The notes beneath the pieces were generated by a model. It did no database searches. It had not been told where the DNA came from and saw nothing but the letters and a program-made list of their open reading frames with translations. Below are positions 54,640 through 64,000 of a stretch of 64,000 nucleotides of DNA, piece after piece (within the stretch, counting starts at the first letter, position 1; every line of letters begins with the position of its first letter). The position numbers were made by a program, and so were the translations under genes. The stretch comes from Leptolyngbya sp. SIO1E4 (GTDB lineage: Bacteria > Cyanobacteriota > Cyanobacteriia > Phormidesmidales > Phormidesmidaceae), in assembly GCA_010672825.2 (NCBI GenBank), contig JAAHFU020000006.1, forward strand, positions 187,549-251,548, written 5' to 3'.

Positions 54640-56016
54640 TTAGTAGAAAAGCTCTCTAAACTTCTGTAATGCTTGAGGTTCATCTAAGTCTGGATATTCA
54701 GTCTTCAAAGCTAATTGAGCCGCTTTCTCTGCAACGTCATTAGAAATAAAGCCTTTACTTAACAGCGACAGTATTGAGCATTCTGTTTTATTAAAAAATA
54801 TTTTTTGAATCCCTTTTATCAACACTTTTTCAAGCTTCCTTTCTATGAAGCCTCTAACAAATAACTCACTCAAATCATCAACATAGAGTTCCAAGCAGTC
54901 TTCATGCAAATTCTTGAAAATTCTTTTGTCTTTATTCTTCTGCTTTTTCCGTTTATCTTCTTGACGATATATAGTAGCTATAGCTTTAGAATTCTTTCTG
55001 TGAACTGACATAATACCAGAACTGGGTTTTGGCTTGTCGTTTCTTTTTTCAATATTTTGTTCCTGCACAAAATGCGTTTCATCTTTCACTGAGTAAAAAC
55101 AAAATTGATTTTCAAGATCTTTCTTGAAGCATATATAGTAACTAATTCCTTGAGCTTTTCTTGTCCCTACTAAAATTGGAAAATTGGAGAAGTCTATGGA
55201 GCGAATCAGACTAGACAGGCCTTGTCTCTTGAAACGTATAGCCTTTTTGTTTTCAGGAATTTTAACATCAATATAATCTCGGATTGAAGGGATTACGACA
55301 ATGTCCAGCTCACCTTCCTCACTCATTAATTTACTGAGGCGATGAATTACGAGATCTACCATTTTTGATGAAATGAGTATTTCCTCTGAGATGCTGGTTT
55401 CAGGCAACCCAAACTTTAATTCTAAGTCATTTAATTTGCTTTCAGATTCCTTCCTTAAAATGGAGATAGAGTAAAGAATGATTTCCTTGAATATGCTTTT
55501 TCTCTCAGATAAAATATGAAGACAATCAACTATATAATTCGCTTCTTTATGGGGATTCTTCCAATCAAGAAATCCATGCTCTCTACAAAAGTGTTGCACC
55601 CATTTCCTCACGACAGATTCAGTATGAGCTGAAAACCACGCACTATTTCGACTTAATAAGTCGAAATTTTCTGTTAATTCTTCTGGTTTAAGGGATTGAA
55701 AGTAGGATGGATTAATCCCGTAAAATATTTGTTCAATAAAGGTCTCAATCTCTTCAAGATCTTGATCGCGGGATTCTAAAGAAAATGCTGCCCCAGACTT
55801 GTAAGAGTCTGGGGCTCTTTCGGGGCAACTTTTATTTTCAAAATCATAATGAGCAAAATAGCTTTTGATCTTTTTTGACTTTCTGAGATGAACTGGTTGA
55901 TAGCATGTCGGACAGTATAGCTTCCATGCTTTGCAAACTTCATAAGTCAGTCTTGGTTGTGTAGCCTTAACCCATTCGCCCGCTTTTTCTCCAGCTAATG
56001 CTTTTGCTCTATCCAT
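54640..56016 (-). CDS. CoiA-like N-terminus, hypothetical defence protein
   Basis: 458 residues. The start has YCPTCYQPVHLRKSKKIKSY then FAHYD, like the zinc-finger start of competence protein CoiA, whose nuclease domain normally follows. The remainder is helical, Lys/Glu/Ile-rich and not recognised. The gene is distinctly AT-rich compared with both neighbours, suggesting recent insertion into the island. It starts 57 bp after drmMI. Confidence 0.55.
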   Translation of the reverse strand: MDRAKALAGEKAGEWVKATQPRLTYEVCKAWKLYCPTCYQPVHLRKSKKIKSYFAHYDFENKSCPERAPDSYKSGAAFSLESRDQDLEEIETFIEQIFYGINPSYFQSLKPEELTENFDLLSRNSAWFSAHTESVVRKWVQHFCREHGFLDWKNPHKEANYIVDCLHILSERKSIFKEIILYSISILRKESESKLNDLELKFGLPETSISEEILISSKMVDLVIHRLSKLMSEEGELDIVVIPSIRDYIDVKIPENKKAIRFKRQGLSSLIRSIDFSNFPILVGTRKAQGISYYICFKKDLENQFCFYSVKDETHFVQEQNIEKRNDKPKPSSGIMSVHRKNSKAIATIYRQEDKRKKQKNKDKRIFKNLHEDCLELYVDDLSELFVRGFIERKLEKVLIKGIQKIFFNKTECSILSLLSKGFISNDVAEKAAQLALKTEYPDLDEPQALQKFRELFY

Positions 56017-56073
56017 GCTGTTGATCCTTTCCTCATAGTCGAAGTAGAGCCCTGATTTTAGAAATTGTCAACT

Positions 56074-59000
56074 CTATAAATCTGGAAACAAAGATCCCTG
56101 GATTATCTTCTCTTCAGCAACCACAGATTTCTTGGGTACCTGCGTTTTCTTCTTGCTTTTGCCTTTTTTCTTCTTCTTGTCGTGTAACCCTTGGGCGACT
56201 TCTTCGGCGTAGCGCTGGTGGTTGAGGGCGAGCAGGCGATCAAGGACTTCGCGGCGGGCGGCTTCGCTGATGGTGAAGCGGAGGCCCTGTTTGGTTTCGT
56301 GGAAGTCGTGGTTGAGGCCACCCTCACCCCCGGCCCCTCTCCCGGAGGTAGAGGGGAGCAAGTCGTGCCAGCCGTAGGCGGCGGCGACGGCGTTGTCCAT
56401 TTGCATGTGGAGGTCGCGGAGGGTTTGGATGTCGGGGTCGGTTTGGGTGGGGTCGTGGAAGCGGTTGTAGGTTTTGGTGAGCCCTTCCTGGCGGGTTTGC
56501 ATAATGGTTTGGCGGTGGGTGTAGTAGCGTTCGCCAATGGTTTCTAGGGTGTCTGTGTTTTCGGGGAAGGGAAAAGTTTCAAAGCCATCTGTTGGAGAAT
56601 ATCGAATTCCCGCATCCCGGATTGTTGAGCAATTCTGCCATGCCCAAGCATCATGTATTGATGATTGCAAAAGAGCTAAATCTGAAAACTTTTCTAAAGA
56701 AAAAACTACGAGGGCTTCACTGAAAACGATATCAGGCCCTACAAACTCAAAAAGCAACATTTTGTTGTGTCTTGAAGCAGCCAAAACTCTTTCACAGTCC
56801 GCTATTGCTTCATAAAGATCCATTGTTGGACGCTTAAATTGCCACCATCGCTTTGCTGTATCTCTATCCGTTGCATTTCCATCTATCTTTGCAATTCGCT
56901 CTGGCTTAACTCGTTCTTCGAGAACTGCTAAACAGTCAGAATAATCCCTTGCATAGGGCGCTCCTTTTGGCTTTTTAGGATTGTCGTTTTGGGCATCTAG
57001 AGGATAATCCTGAAAGTTGATTACCCAACGGCTTGGAGCTTGATCAAAATGCGAATTCAAGTCTTGACCATTCAAATAGGGGAAAAGAACATCGCGATTC
57101 TCTGCATCCTTTTTAATCAACTCTTGAGCTTCCCCTATTTCAAGTACGAAACCCATTCCATTAACTTCTGTTCCTTTGAAGGAGCTACCCTGACTGGCCC
57201 TCAATCTGTATGGCTTACCAATAGCTTTACCAGGAACAGTCAAAAAGGAAGTTATACCCTCAACGCTTTTCCCATCTAAGTGATACTCTCGCTGCCATTC
57301 ACCTTTTCTCAACCATACATAAGCAACTTCAACTGCTGCCATTCCAGGCCATTTACGACTAGATGCTGCACGAGGAATTACAAAACCGCTAGCAGTTAGT
57401 TTGTCTAATCCAATCTCTCGAGTATCACCCTGTGAGATCGTGTTTGTTGCAACAAGTCCAAAGTTTCCGCCTACTCGAACTAATTTTCCCGAATTCAAGA
57501 AAAAGTAGGAGCAGAGATCCGCACTACCTCTCCTGCCGTTAGCTACTTGCTCAACCAAAAAATCACGATAATCAGTACCAACAGCCCCAGTAATTTTGTT
57601 CCCCCCCTGGAACGGTGGATTTCCCACGATCGCCGAAAACCCCTGCGGTGCATCTTCCTCCAAAAACACCTCTGGGAACTCCAACGCCCAATGAAACGGC
57701 TCCCGCGTTGGCTGGCCTTCCGGCTTGCCCGCATTCAGCATCCGCTGGGCCTTTTCCCAAATCTGCCGCAGCTTGTTTTCCCGCTCCCGCCCATCCGATT
57801 CCTCCAGAGCATTCGTCACCAGTCCCGACAGCACCCCCAGGTCTTCCACCTTCAGGTTCCCGGTCTTTCCAGCCTGGGCCAGGGCTTCGCCAATCAGATA
57901 ATCTGCCGCAATTTTGATGTTGCGGGTCAGTTCTTCCGCTTCGGTTTGCAGGGCTTCCTTGCGGGCTAAATCTTGAATATCGTTGACCGTAAAGCTTTCC
58001 AGTTCCTTCCGTTTAGCAATGGCTCGATTCAACAATGGTCGCCAAATGTCAGACACCGTGCGGAGCTGCACCGCCTCGTTGTCAGGATTCAGGTGCAGAA
58101 ATTCGATTTGCTCTCGACTCGTCACCCCCAGCAGCGAATCGCCACAGCGCAGGGCATGGTCTAAAAACGTAAACGGTCGATTCTTTTGCAGGGTAATCAG
58201 CCACAGCGACAGCTTCGCCATCTCCACCGCCATCGGGTTCTTATCCACCCCATAGAGGCAGCGATCCGCGACAATGCGTCGAGCCACAGCAAGGCGTTCA
58301 TCCGCATCTTTCGGAATGGGGCATTCCTCCGGTTGTGAGGTCGATAGCGTTCCCTCCGGAGCCACCACCACCTGTCCCAGATGCAGCCGTTCCGCTTCCT
58401 CCCAAGCTTCCACCAGCCGCTCCGATAGAAAGCGACACACCTGCACCAAAAACGCGCCGCTGCCCATCGCCATGTCGCACACCTTCAGCGCCAGCAGCTC
58501 CGCTGCCGACTTCAGCCGCCACTCTTCCTTGGGTTTGCCTGCGGCCACGCCGTCATAAATCAGTGGCTCCAGGGTGTATTTGACGATTTCCTCCGTCAGG
58601 CTCTTGGGGGTGTAGTGGGTGCCCGTCTCCCGGCGATCCGTCCCCTGGGTAACAAACACACTGCCCGCCGGAATCACAATGGGCTGCCCAAAGGTATCGC
58701 ACCGCATCAAAGCCGCCCAGGGCAACACCCGTTTGAAGAGGTCAGGGTCGTTGTTGCAGGCAATGAGGAACTGATTGAGATCGTGGGGATCCAGATCTTT
58801 ACCGATCGCCGCCTCATCCAAATCAGCAGGGGGAATTCGCTTCTTCAAGGCCGATACCGACCGTCCCGTTTCCGACTTCAAAAAGGCCAGCAGGTCATCC
58901 TCACCCTTCGCGTGGAGCTGCTCCAATTCCTCCAGGGCCACCTCCGGCTCCTTATTCTTTGTGCCCTCCAAACCCAGAATCGTCGCCTCCGCCCGCACCG

Positions 59001-60306
59001 CCGTATGATCCAGCAGGCCCTCATACACATGGCCGATTTGCTCAATATCCAGCGCCCGGAACGAGAGCTTGCGGGGCTCCACCGTGCCGCCCACCTTGAT
59101 TTGCAAGAGCTGTAGCGCCTCTAGCAGGTGCAGCACCGTGCGGTTATTGATAGGGATGGGGGCTGCTGGGGTGTCGCGCCAGTGGGTACCGGGGGCGCGG
59201 CCCTCTAAAAACGGGAAGCGATCGGGGTCAAACAGTTGCCCGCCATAGGCCGGAAGCTGCAAGGCATCGTGATGGATGCCCCCATGCACCGCCCGAAACG
59301 TCGCCAGCAGCCGCACCCAGGCATCGTAGCGGCGTTCCAGCAGTTCTTCCCCCGCCTGGTCGGCCAGTTCTCGCAGTTGTGAACGCAGGGTCGAAACCGC
59401 ATAAAACTGGTCATAGAGCGGATCCCCCAGCAGCAGCAGTCCCCGCTCCTCCGCTGAAAACAAAAACACCAGCCGCATCATCACGGTCAGTGCCGCTTGA
59501 TACAGGTCAGTTTCCGCAAGTCCTTGCAGGAGGGTACGCTGGCGATCCTGGTCGATGCGATCGAGGGACTGCACCAGCACCTCCACCGCTTTCCGCACCT
59601 GGAAGCCGAGCTGGTCGGTGACCTCCTGCTGGGCATCCTTGCTGCGGGCCAGCAAATCCGCCAGGGTTTCCCCAGCATCCACCGCAAAGAACCGCCGCAC
59701 CCCTAGCAAACTGCGAAACGCCCGCAGGGTCAGCTTTTCTTCCAGCCACAAGTTGGCATACCAGGAAATAAACCCGGCAGACTCGCCTCGGGGAGCATTC
59801 ACCAGCATCCACTGCTCCCCATTAGTGAGCAGCCCCAGACGCACATCAGTAGCGTGCAGCAGCTCCATCATCCCCGTCGCCGGAGACGCCTTCCAGCGAG
59901 AATTGCGATAGGTTTTCTCTAAGCCCTGCTCCGGCGGCACCACCTGCACCAGCAGGTGCGGCTGGCGGCTCTCAGGATCGACCACTACCCAGTCGGGACG
60001 CAGAGTCAGCTGATGCTCGCTAAAGGTCACTTTCAACGCCGGGGATACCGCCTGACCGCTGAGCAACACCTCGTCGGGAAATTCCAGCTGATCCGTCAGC
60101 ACCCAGTTCACCCAGGCGCGATGAATAACCAGATCGCTGCGGTAGTCCAGCCATTCTTCATAGGCCGATCGCAGCGATCGAAACAGGTCGGCATCGTGGG
60201 CGTCTAGCCCAGTGGGAAAGACCTCCAGCAACACCTGCAGGCTGATAAACGGCCCAGAGGCTTCAACGAGGGATAACCATTCAGTGTGATGACGAGCGAT
60301 CGACAT
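56074..60306 (-). CDS. drmMI: DISARM class 1 adenine methyltransferase DrmMI
   Basis: 1410 residues. The N-terminal ~550 residues are an Eco57I/PglX-like helical region. Motif I of the N6-adenine methyltransferase is VCDMAMGSGAFLVQVCRFL (~608-626) and motif IV is AIVGNPPFQGGNK (~890-902). A target-recognition domain follows (WVINFQDYPLDA, ASRHNKMLLFEFVGPDIVFS). The end is Lys-rich and then KKSVVAEEKIIQGSLFPDL. It marks host DNA so that DISARM spares it. An in-frame stretch STSGRGAGGEGG derives from an interspersed repeat at 56318-56362. It starts 12 bp after the helicase gene. Confidence 0.88.
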   Translation of the reverse strand: MSIARHHTEWLSLVEASGPFISLQVLLEVFPTGLDAHDADLFRSLRSAYEEWLDYRSDLVIHRAWVNWVLTDQLEFPDEVLLSGQAVSPALKVTFSEHQLTLRPDWVVVDPESRQPHLLVQVVPPEQGLEKTYRNSRWKASPATGMMELLHATDVRLGLLTNGEQWMLVNAPRGESAGFISWYANLWLEEKLTLRAFRSLLGVRRFFAVDAGETLADLLARSKDAQQEVTDQLGFQVRKAVEVLVQSLDRIDQDRQRTLLQGLAETDLYQAALTVMMRLVFLFSAEERGLLLLGDPLYDQFYAVSTLRSQLRELADQAGEELLERRYDAWVRLLATFRAVHGGIHHDALQLPAYGGQLFDPDRFPFLEGRAPGTHWRDTPAAPIPINNRTVLHLLEALQLLQIKVGGTVEPRKLSFRALDIEQIGHVYEGLLDHTAVRAEATILGLEGTKNKEPEVALEELEQLHAKGEDDLLAFLKSETGRSVSALKKRIPPADLDEAAIGKDLDPHDLNQFLIACNNDPDLFKRVLPWAALMRCDTFGQPIVIPAGSVFVTQGTDRRETGTHYTPKSLTEEIVKYTLEPLIYDGVAAGKPKEEWRLKSAAELLALKVCDMAMGSGAFLVQVCRFLSERLVEAWEEAERLHLGQVVVAPEGTLSTSQPEECPIPKDADERLAVARRIVADRCLYGVDKNPMAVEMAKLSLWLITLQKNRPFTFLDHALRCGDSLLGVTSREQIEFLHLNPDNEAVQLRTVSDIWRPLLNRAIAKRKELESFTVNDIQDLARKEALQTEAEELTRNIKIAADYLIGEALAQAGKTGNLKVEDLGVLSGLVTNALEESDGRERENKLRQIWEKAQRMLNAGKPEGQPTREPFHWALEFPEVFLEEDAPQGFSAIVGNPPFQGGNKITGAVGTDYRDFLVEQVANGRRGSADLCSYFFLNSGKLVRVGGNFGLVATNTISQGDTREIGLDKLTASGFVIPRAASSRKWPGMAAVEVAYVWLRKGEWQREYHLDGKSVEGITSFLTVPGKAIGKPYRLRASQGSSFKGTEVNGMGFVLEIGEAQELIKKDAENRDVLFPYLNGQDLNSHFDQAPSRWVINFQDYPLDAQNDNPKKPKGAPYARDYSDCLAVLEERVKPERIAKIDGNATDRDTAKRWWQFKRPTMDLYEAIADCERVLAASRHNKMLLFEFVGPDIVFSEALVVFSLEKFSDLALLQSSIHDAWAWQNCSTIRDAGIRYSPTDGFETFPFPENTDTLETIGERYYTHRQTIMQTRQEGLTKTYNRFHDPTQTDPDIQTLRDLHMQMDNAVAAAYGWHDLLPSTSGRGAGGEGGLNHDFHETKQGLRFTISEAARREVLDRLLALNHQRYAEEVAQGLHDKKKKKGKSKKKTQVPKKSVVAEEKIIQGSLFPDL
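56318..56362. repeat. GC-rich palindromic interspersed repeat inside drmMI
   Basis: The plus strand reads CCACCCTCACCCCCGGCCCC then TCTCCCGGAGGTAGAGGGGA. This CCCTCACCCCC/GAGAGGGG type of palindrome is a known dispersed repeat in cyanobacterial genomes. Here it lies in frame within the coding sequence and adds about 15 Gly/Arg/Ser-rich residues. Confidence 0.6.
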
Positions 60307-60318
60307 AGGTTTAGGCCG

Positions 60319-63048
60319 TTAAACTAAATGACTCAGGGGCATCATCCAGTCACACTCTTGGCTAGAGCAGACCAATATCATTTGATCTTTTCCGGGGGCT
60401 CTCCGCCCTTGGAGCTTCGAGCCACACTTGCCACAGAGCCGTTTTGTTAGCTCGGCCAAGATGGTCGCATCATCCGGTTTGATTCTGCGGCGATCGTGAT
60501 CTGGATGTCGGGGATATTTCAAACAAGCCACCAAATGTGCATTGCCAATTGAGGTAATCCACAGGGGTTGTTTGCAATTGCACTGTCCGAATGGATTTGG
60601 ATCTGGCGGCAGCGTCTTGCGGTGAGGAATTAGCCTTAAAAAGCCGTAGAGCAAGTTAACGGTCTTCTTGAGTTCTAGCTTCAACACTCCTGCCTCTTGG
60701 TTAGTCGGATCTGGAAAGATCCACAGGCATTGCTCGCTGACACCGACAAATCCAGAGGTTGTAGTCAGTTCGTTATTCCAAACCTGAGTATTCTCAAGGG
60801 CGAGACCCGCTTCAGCTCCCTGCGAGCCAGCAATGTAAAACCCGACACCCTGTTGATTAATTATTTTGAGAATGTTCGGATCGAAGTGGTCGCTAAACAT
60901 CGAGCAGGGCCAATAAATGGCGACATGATCTTGAGCAGCTAGCAAGCTTGCTTCCAAAGCTTCTCTAGCCGCTGCGGCATTGGCAAAGCAGGTAACTCCC
61001 GGCAAATTAACCGATTCGGTGAAAGCTGCCCAGTCGAGGGGGTAAATTGATTCATCCTTTTGGGCGCTGTTGTACAAATACTCTATGAATTTCCGGAATG
61101 CTTGAAATTGGGCAGACGTGAGCCGACGGCGAATGTATCTCACATTCATGACTCCGATAAACTTGCCCTGGGCTCGGCTAATGGCCACGTTAGCCAATCG
61201 CATTGCACCACTGTATTCACCCCCTTGCAAGGGCAACCCAATCGTGGCGTTGGGGTCGCTATCAACCGCATCAAAAATGATGACACTGCGCTCAGACCCT
61301 TGAAATCTATGAACGGTAGACGCCTTAACCTGTTCGTCTTTTTCCAGGTCGCGCAGCATTCGATGAATCAACCGCGACTGGGCATTGTACGGAGCAATCA
61401 CTCCTACCTGCACTCGCAGATTATCCACTGTCGCTTGATAAGCAACATTTACCGCAATGAGAGCCGAGAAGATATTGAAACGACTGTGAGACTCCGTTTC
61501 TTTGATGCAGTGAGCCCTCAACCGCGAGATGTCTTGCAGTACTAAAGCATCTCCAGAGAAAGGCGTTTGCTGAACCGTTGGCTGGTTATCGATTTCGATA
61601 TTAGGGCCATTCAACAACCGCCCGTCATAACACAGCCGATTCGGAATATCCGCGATCACTGGATACATCCTGTATTGGGTTTGCAGCATCACCATTCGCG
61701 GATCGTCTTCTTGGCGATTCACTCGGGTCATGACGCCTGACTGATCAAAGATGTCGCGCTTAAGCCATTTGTCTGCAGCTGGGGTATCAGCCTTGGCGAT
61801 AGAGCCTAGTTGGCGAAAGTCTCCGTAAATCGCAATCCTCCGTTTGGCTAGCAGGGCCGCAAACACACACTGGGGAATAGACACCATGCTGGCTTCATCG
61901 ACAATCACCGTGTCGTATTTATTAGGCAGTATTTCTTCAGCGATCGCCGCTTTGGAAAGCGTACACCCGACCACCTCAGCTCTCATCACGAGCTGCCGCT
62001 CTTTAGCTTTCCGGCTTTCTTCAAGAGGTTTAAGCTGCTCCTCAACAAATTTGATTTGTTTCGTAATAGCTGTAATCTGTTCCTTGATTTGCTTCTTATG
62101 GTATTCGGGCGTGTTTTTAGTAATGAGCTTTTTCTGATGACGAAGCCGTTTGTAGTGATCTCGTTTTTGCTGCTTTAATGAATTGATTTCTTCAATAAAC
62201 TCCGGTTCAACGCGTTCGAGAACCTTCTTGGCCCGCAGCATAGGATAATCGTCCAGCATTTTGGGGATCGGGACACCATGCCGCAAAATGAATCCTTCGT
62301 TATAAGAGGGAGACTTAGATAAATATTTGGCGACACTGAGCATAGCCGAATCTACCGCCATATTGCTATGAGACAGAACAAGGACAGATTCCCCTGCCAT
62401 CGTCAAAGCAGCAACTGTCATGCCCAGAGTTGTGGTCTTACCTGTACCGGGTGGTCCCCAAATAAAGCTCACTTTATGGGACAAAACTTGTTCGACGGCG
62501 GCTTCTTGAGATGAGTTACGCAAAATCTGAATGTCAAACCGTCTTTCCAAATCAGGCAATAACTCAGAAGCACTACCAGTCACGTCTTGTTCAGGCAGTG
62601 AGTTGGGAGTAACTAAAAGCTCGGCCAAGTCTTGATTAACGGATACATCTGCTTCAAAGACCGTTTTAAAGTGTGCTTGTAAAGCCTCTAACAAAAATAT
62701 TGGGGAGGTGTTTAATGTCGCAGCAGGAACTTTTTCACCTATTTTCTCCTTCAGAGCCAAAGTGACATCAAAGCTCTCAACTGAAACCAGGGTTCCCTTG
62801 ATAACTTCCTGCCTACTTTTAACTTCCAACTCGATTGGAGTTTCATCTTGAAAGCGGATTTCACTATCGGCTGTAAATGCATACAGATAATGTCCATTGC
62901 TCCGCCTACTCAAATACTGACCATCTGTCAAATAAGTCCTCTGTCCTCCAGACTTGCGGAGTACAGTTATTTCATCATCTAGGGCTACCTGAAACTTTTT
63001 CAGATAGCTTTTTAAGTTCTCAGAAGATGAGTGATTGACGGAAGACAT
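60319..63048 (-). CDS. SF1 (Upf1/DNA2-like) helicase with zinc ribbon
   Basis: 909 residues from MSSVNHSSSENLKSYLKK; longer frames upstream run into drmD and are shadows. Walker A FIWGPPGTGKTTTLG (~196-210), Walker B DTVIVDEASMVSIPQ (~378-392), then QTQYRMYPVIADIP, GVIAPYNAQSRLIH, STVHRFQGSERSVIIFD and RLANVAISRAQGK: all motifs of the AAA_11/AAA_12 helicases. The following part (DHVAIYWPCSMFSDHFDP) resembles a PLD-like fold without a clear HKD, and the C-terminus is a topoisomerase-type zinc ribbon (LCGKCGSKLQG, MILVCSSQECDWMM). It lies between drmD and drmMI, an unusual position. Confidence 0.85.
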   Translation of the reverse strand: MSSVNHSSSENLKSYLKKFQVALDDEITVLRKSGGQRTYLTDGQYLSRRSNGHYLYAFTADSEIRFQDETPIELEVKSRQEVIKGTLVSVESFDVTLALKEKIGEKVPAATLNTSPIFLLEALQAHFKTVFEADVSVNQDLAELLVTPNSLPEQDVTGSASELLPDLERRFDIQILRNSSQEAAVEQVLSHKVSFIWGPPGTGKTTTLGMTVAALTMAGESVLVLSHSNMAVDSAMLSVAKYLSKSPSYNEGFILRHGVPIPKMLDDYPMLRAKKVLERVEPEFIEEINSLKQQKRDHYKRLRHQKKLITKNTPEYHKKQIKEQITAITKQIKFVEEQLKPLEESRKAKERQLVMRAEVVGCTLSKAAIAEEILPNKYDTVIVDEASMVSIPQCVFAALLAKRRIAIYGDFRQLGSIAKADTPAADKWLKRDIFDQSGVMTRVNRQEDDPRMVMLQTQYRMYPVIADIPNRLCYDGRLLNGPNIEIDNQPTVQQTPFSGDALVLQDISRLRAHCIKETESHSRFNIFSALIAVNVAYQATVDNLRVQVGVIAPYNAQSRLIHRMLRDLEKDEQVKASTVHRFQGSERSVIIFDAVDSDPNATIGLPLQGGEYSGAMRLANVAISRAQGKFIGVMNVRYIRRRLTSAQFQAFRKFIEYLYNSAQKDESIYPLDWAAFTESVNLPGVTCFANAAAAREALEASLLAAQDHVAIYWPCSMFSDHFDPNILKIINQQGVGFYIAGSQGAEAGLALENTQVWNNELTTTSGFVGVSEQCLWIFPDPTNQEAGVLKLELKKTVNLLYGFLRLIPHRKTLPPDPNPFGQCNCKQPLWITSIGNAHLVACLKYPRHPDHDRRRIKPDDATILAELTKRLCGKCGSKLQGRRAPGKDQMILVCSSQECDWMMPLSHLV

Positions 63049-63112
63049 TTGACATAACTGAATGATGGTTTTGAGTCGGCTGAAGGGAACAGTGGGATAA
63101 TTTTTCTCTTCT

Positions 63113-64000
63113 TCAAGTAATAAACTTCTTTGGCACCAGGTAGGTGATAGATAATGGAAACAAGCGAGCCTTCGGATTGGCAAATCGCGCCCGAATGGCG
63201 GCGGTTTCCTGTTCAATTTCGTAAGGAATCTGGTCTAAACGGGCTTTCAGGCTGGAACGGTTGCGATCGTACTGATCTCGCTCGGTATCGCTAAAAATGC
63301 TGAGCTGCTGGGGCTGTTCTGATTCCGTCAACTCCGCCAAAATACTCTGCCGCAGCTCATTCATAATCGCGGTGATATCGGCCACCTCCTTCTGGCAGCG
63401 CTCCTGCAATGCCTTTTCGAGCGAAGTCGTTCGCTCCGCCTGCCGCACCTCTAGGCTTTGCATCAAAGAGCCTGCATAGGTATCCCAGATATCAACTAAC
63501 TGCTGCTGGATGCGATCGGGCACTGGGTCAGGCAGCACCGCATCCATGGCCTGCCGCATCGCCAACAAACTCTTAAATCGGCTAAAGCGCCCCTCGCGCA
63601 AAACTCCACCCGCTGTAATCACCTCCTCATGGAGGCGCTGCTGGTCACCGCCCAGCACCACCAACCGTCCATAGGCCACCACCGCCGGAGTCTCCAATGC
63701 CAAGTTTTCCACGACCCGTGCCGTCACCCGATACAGAGATTTGCTCACCCCACTGGCCCAGACCTCCGCCCGCAGCAGCCGCAAACACATCTGCACCAGC
63801 CGATGATTCAGGTGAACCAGCACCACATCATCTCGTCCTCGCGCCAGATCTGGGTCAAATACCAGAGGCCGAATTTCACCTGTATGGGGATGAGCCAGCC
63901 CTTCACCACAGGCAGCCCAACTCCCTTTCATCGGGGGTAAATGGTAAACGCCCGGCTGATTCACTATGGGTTGCAAGGGAGGTTGCTGAGCCACATCTAA
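63113..64000 (-). CDS. drmD: DISARM SNF2-type helicase DrmD, C-terminal part
   Basis: Only the last ~296 residues are inside the window; the frame is open at the right edge. The region matches the end of DrmD: IRPLVFDPDLARGRDDVVLV, HLNHRLVQMCLRLLRAEVW, VVLGGDQQRLHEEVITAGG, a coiled coil, then LRQSILAELTESEQPQQLSI and the end PLSITYLVPKKF. The helicase motifs would lie beyond 64000. DrmD defines class 1 DISARM. The next gene starts 64 bp downstream. Confidence 0.7.
   Translation of the reverse strand, partial: LDVAQQPPLQPIVNQPGVYHLPPMKGSWAACGEGLAHPHTGEIRPLVFDPDLARGRDDVVLVHLNHRLVQMCLRLLRAEVWASGVSKSLYRVTARVVENLALETPAVVAYGRLVVLGGDQQRLHEEVITAGGVLREGRFSRFKSLLAMRQAMDAVLPDPVPDRIQQQLVDIWDTYAGSLMQSLEVRQAERTTSLEKALQERCQKEVADITAIMNELRQSILAELTESEQPQQLSIFSDTERDQYDRNRSSLKARLDQIPYEIEQETAAIRARFANPKARLFPLSITYLVPKKFIT

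Noticed and set aside
58298-58558. Gly- and Ala-rich frames inside drmMI
   Set aside because: They are shadows of the GC-rich methyltransferase gene in other frames.

Overview
The window looks like cyanobacterial accessory DNA. Evidence for this: HIP1-type GCGATCGC octamers are scattered throughout; several small families are typical of cyanobacteria (DUF2949, DUF2811, Uma2/DUF820 nucleases); there is a TTTTGAA heptamer repeat; and GC-rich interspersed palindromic repeats sit inside genes. I see no rRNA, tRNA or core metabolic operon. A plasmid or a large genomic island fits best, because a primase-type replication gene and a ParAB partition pair are both present. All functional calls come from reading motifs in the sequence; no database search was possible.

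Layout. 0-2.7 kb: 3' part of a membrane-anchored WD40 signalling protein, probably a TIR-WD40 type. 3-9 kb: a DUF2949 gene, an HNH nuclease pseudogene, a frameshifted IS110 transposase whose non-coding upstream end carries three tandem 187-bp units (candidate bridge-RNA module), and a GmrSD-like DUF262/DUF1524 nuclease. 8.9-13.6 kb: genes on the minus strand separated by two homologous imperfect hairpins with extrahelical bases, which look like integron attC sites. The genes are ASCH-wHTH, flavodoxin, AraC, a DUF4336 protein, and a TetR-CmcJ-like fusion with a nested dyad operator.

14.6-28.5 kb: plasmid-like backbone. It has an AEP/PrimPol-like primase on the minus strand with a possible antisense RNA upstream. 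A plus-strand operon follows with an HTH protein, small acidic proteins, a membrane protein, a membrane-anchored P-loop ATPase, small membrane proteins and an M23 peptidase/GH24 lysozyme fusion. This resembles an envelope-crossing or DNA-transfer module. The block closes with parB/parA and two matching palindromes that are candidate centromere sites.

28.6-34.8 kb: a 1.6-kilo-residue STAND NTPase with TPR repeats, a small partner gene sharing its motif, and a Uma2 nuclease. 34.8-42.1 kb: a gene graveyard with broken TnpB, aldo/keto reductase, alpha/beta hydrolase, FGE-sulfatase and DprA-like genes, mixed with a few intact small genes and a dienelactone hydrolase.

42.2-64 kb: one minus-strand defence island built on a class 1 DISARM system. 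The order of transcription is drmD (partial), SF1 helicase with zinc ribbon, drmMI methyltransferase, CoiA-like protein, PD-(D/E)XK nuclease, RNase III-like protein, HipA-like kinase, HIRAN protein, RelE-UvrD helicase fusion, drmA, drmB, drmC. The core genes overlap by 4 nt, so they are probably translated together. The accessory genes between drmMI and drmA are the most interesting part of the window.
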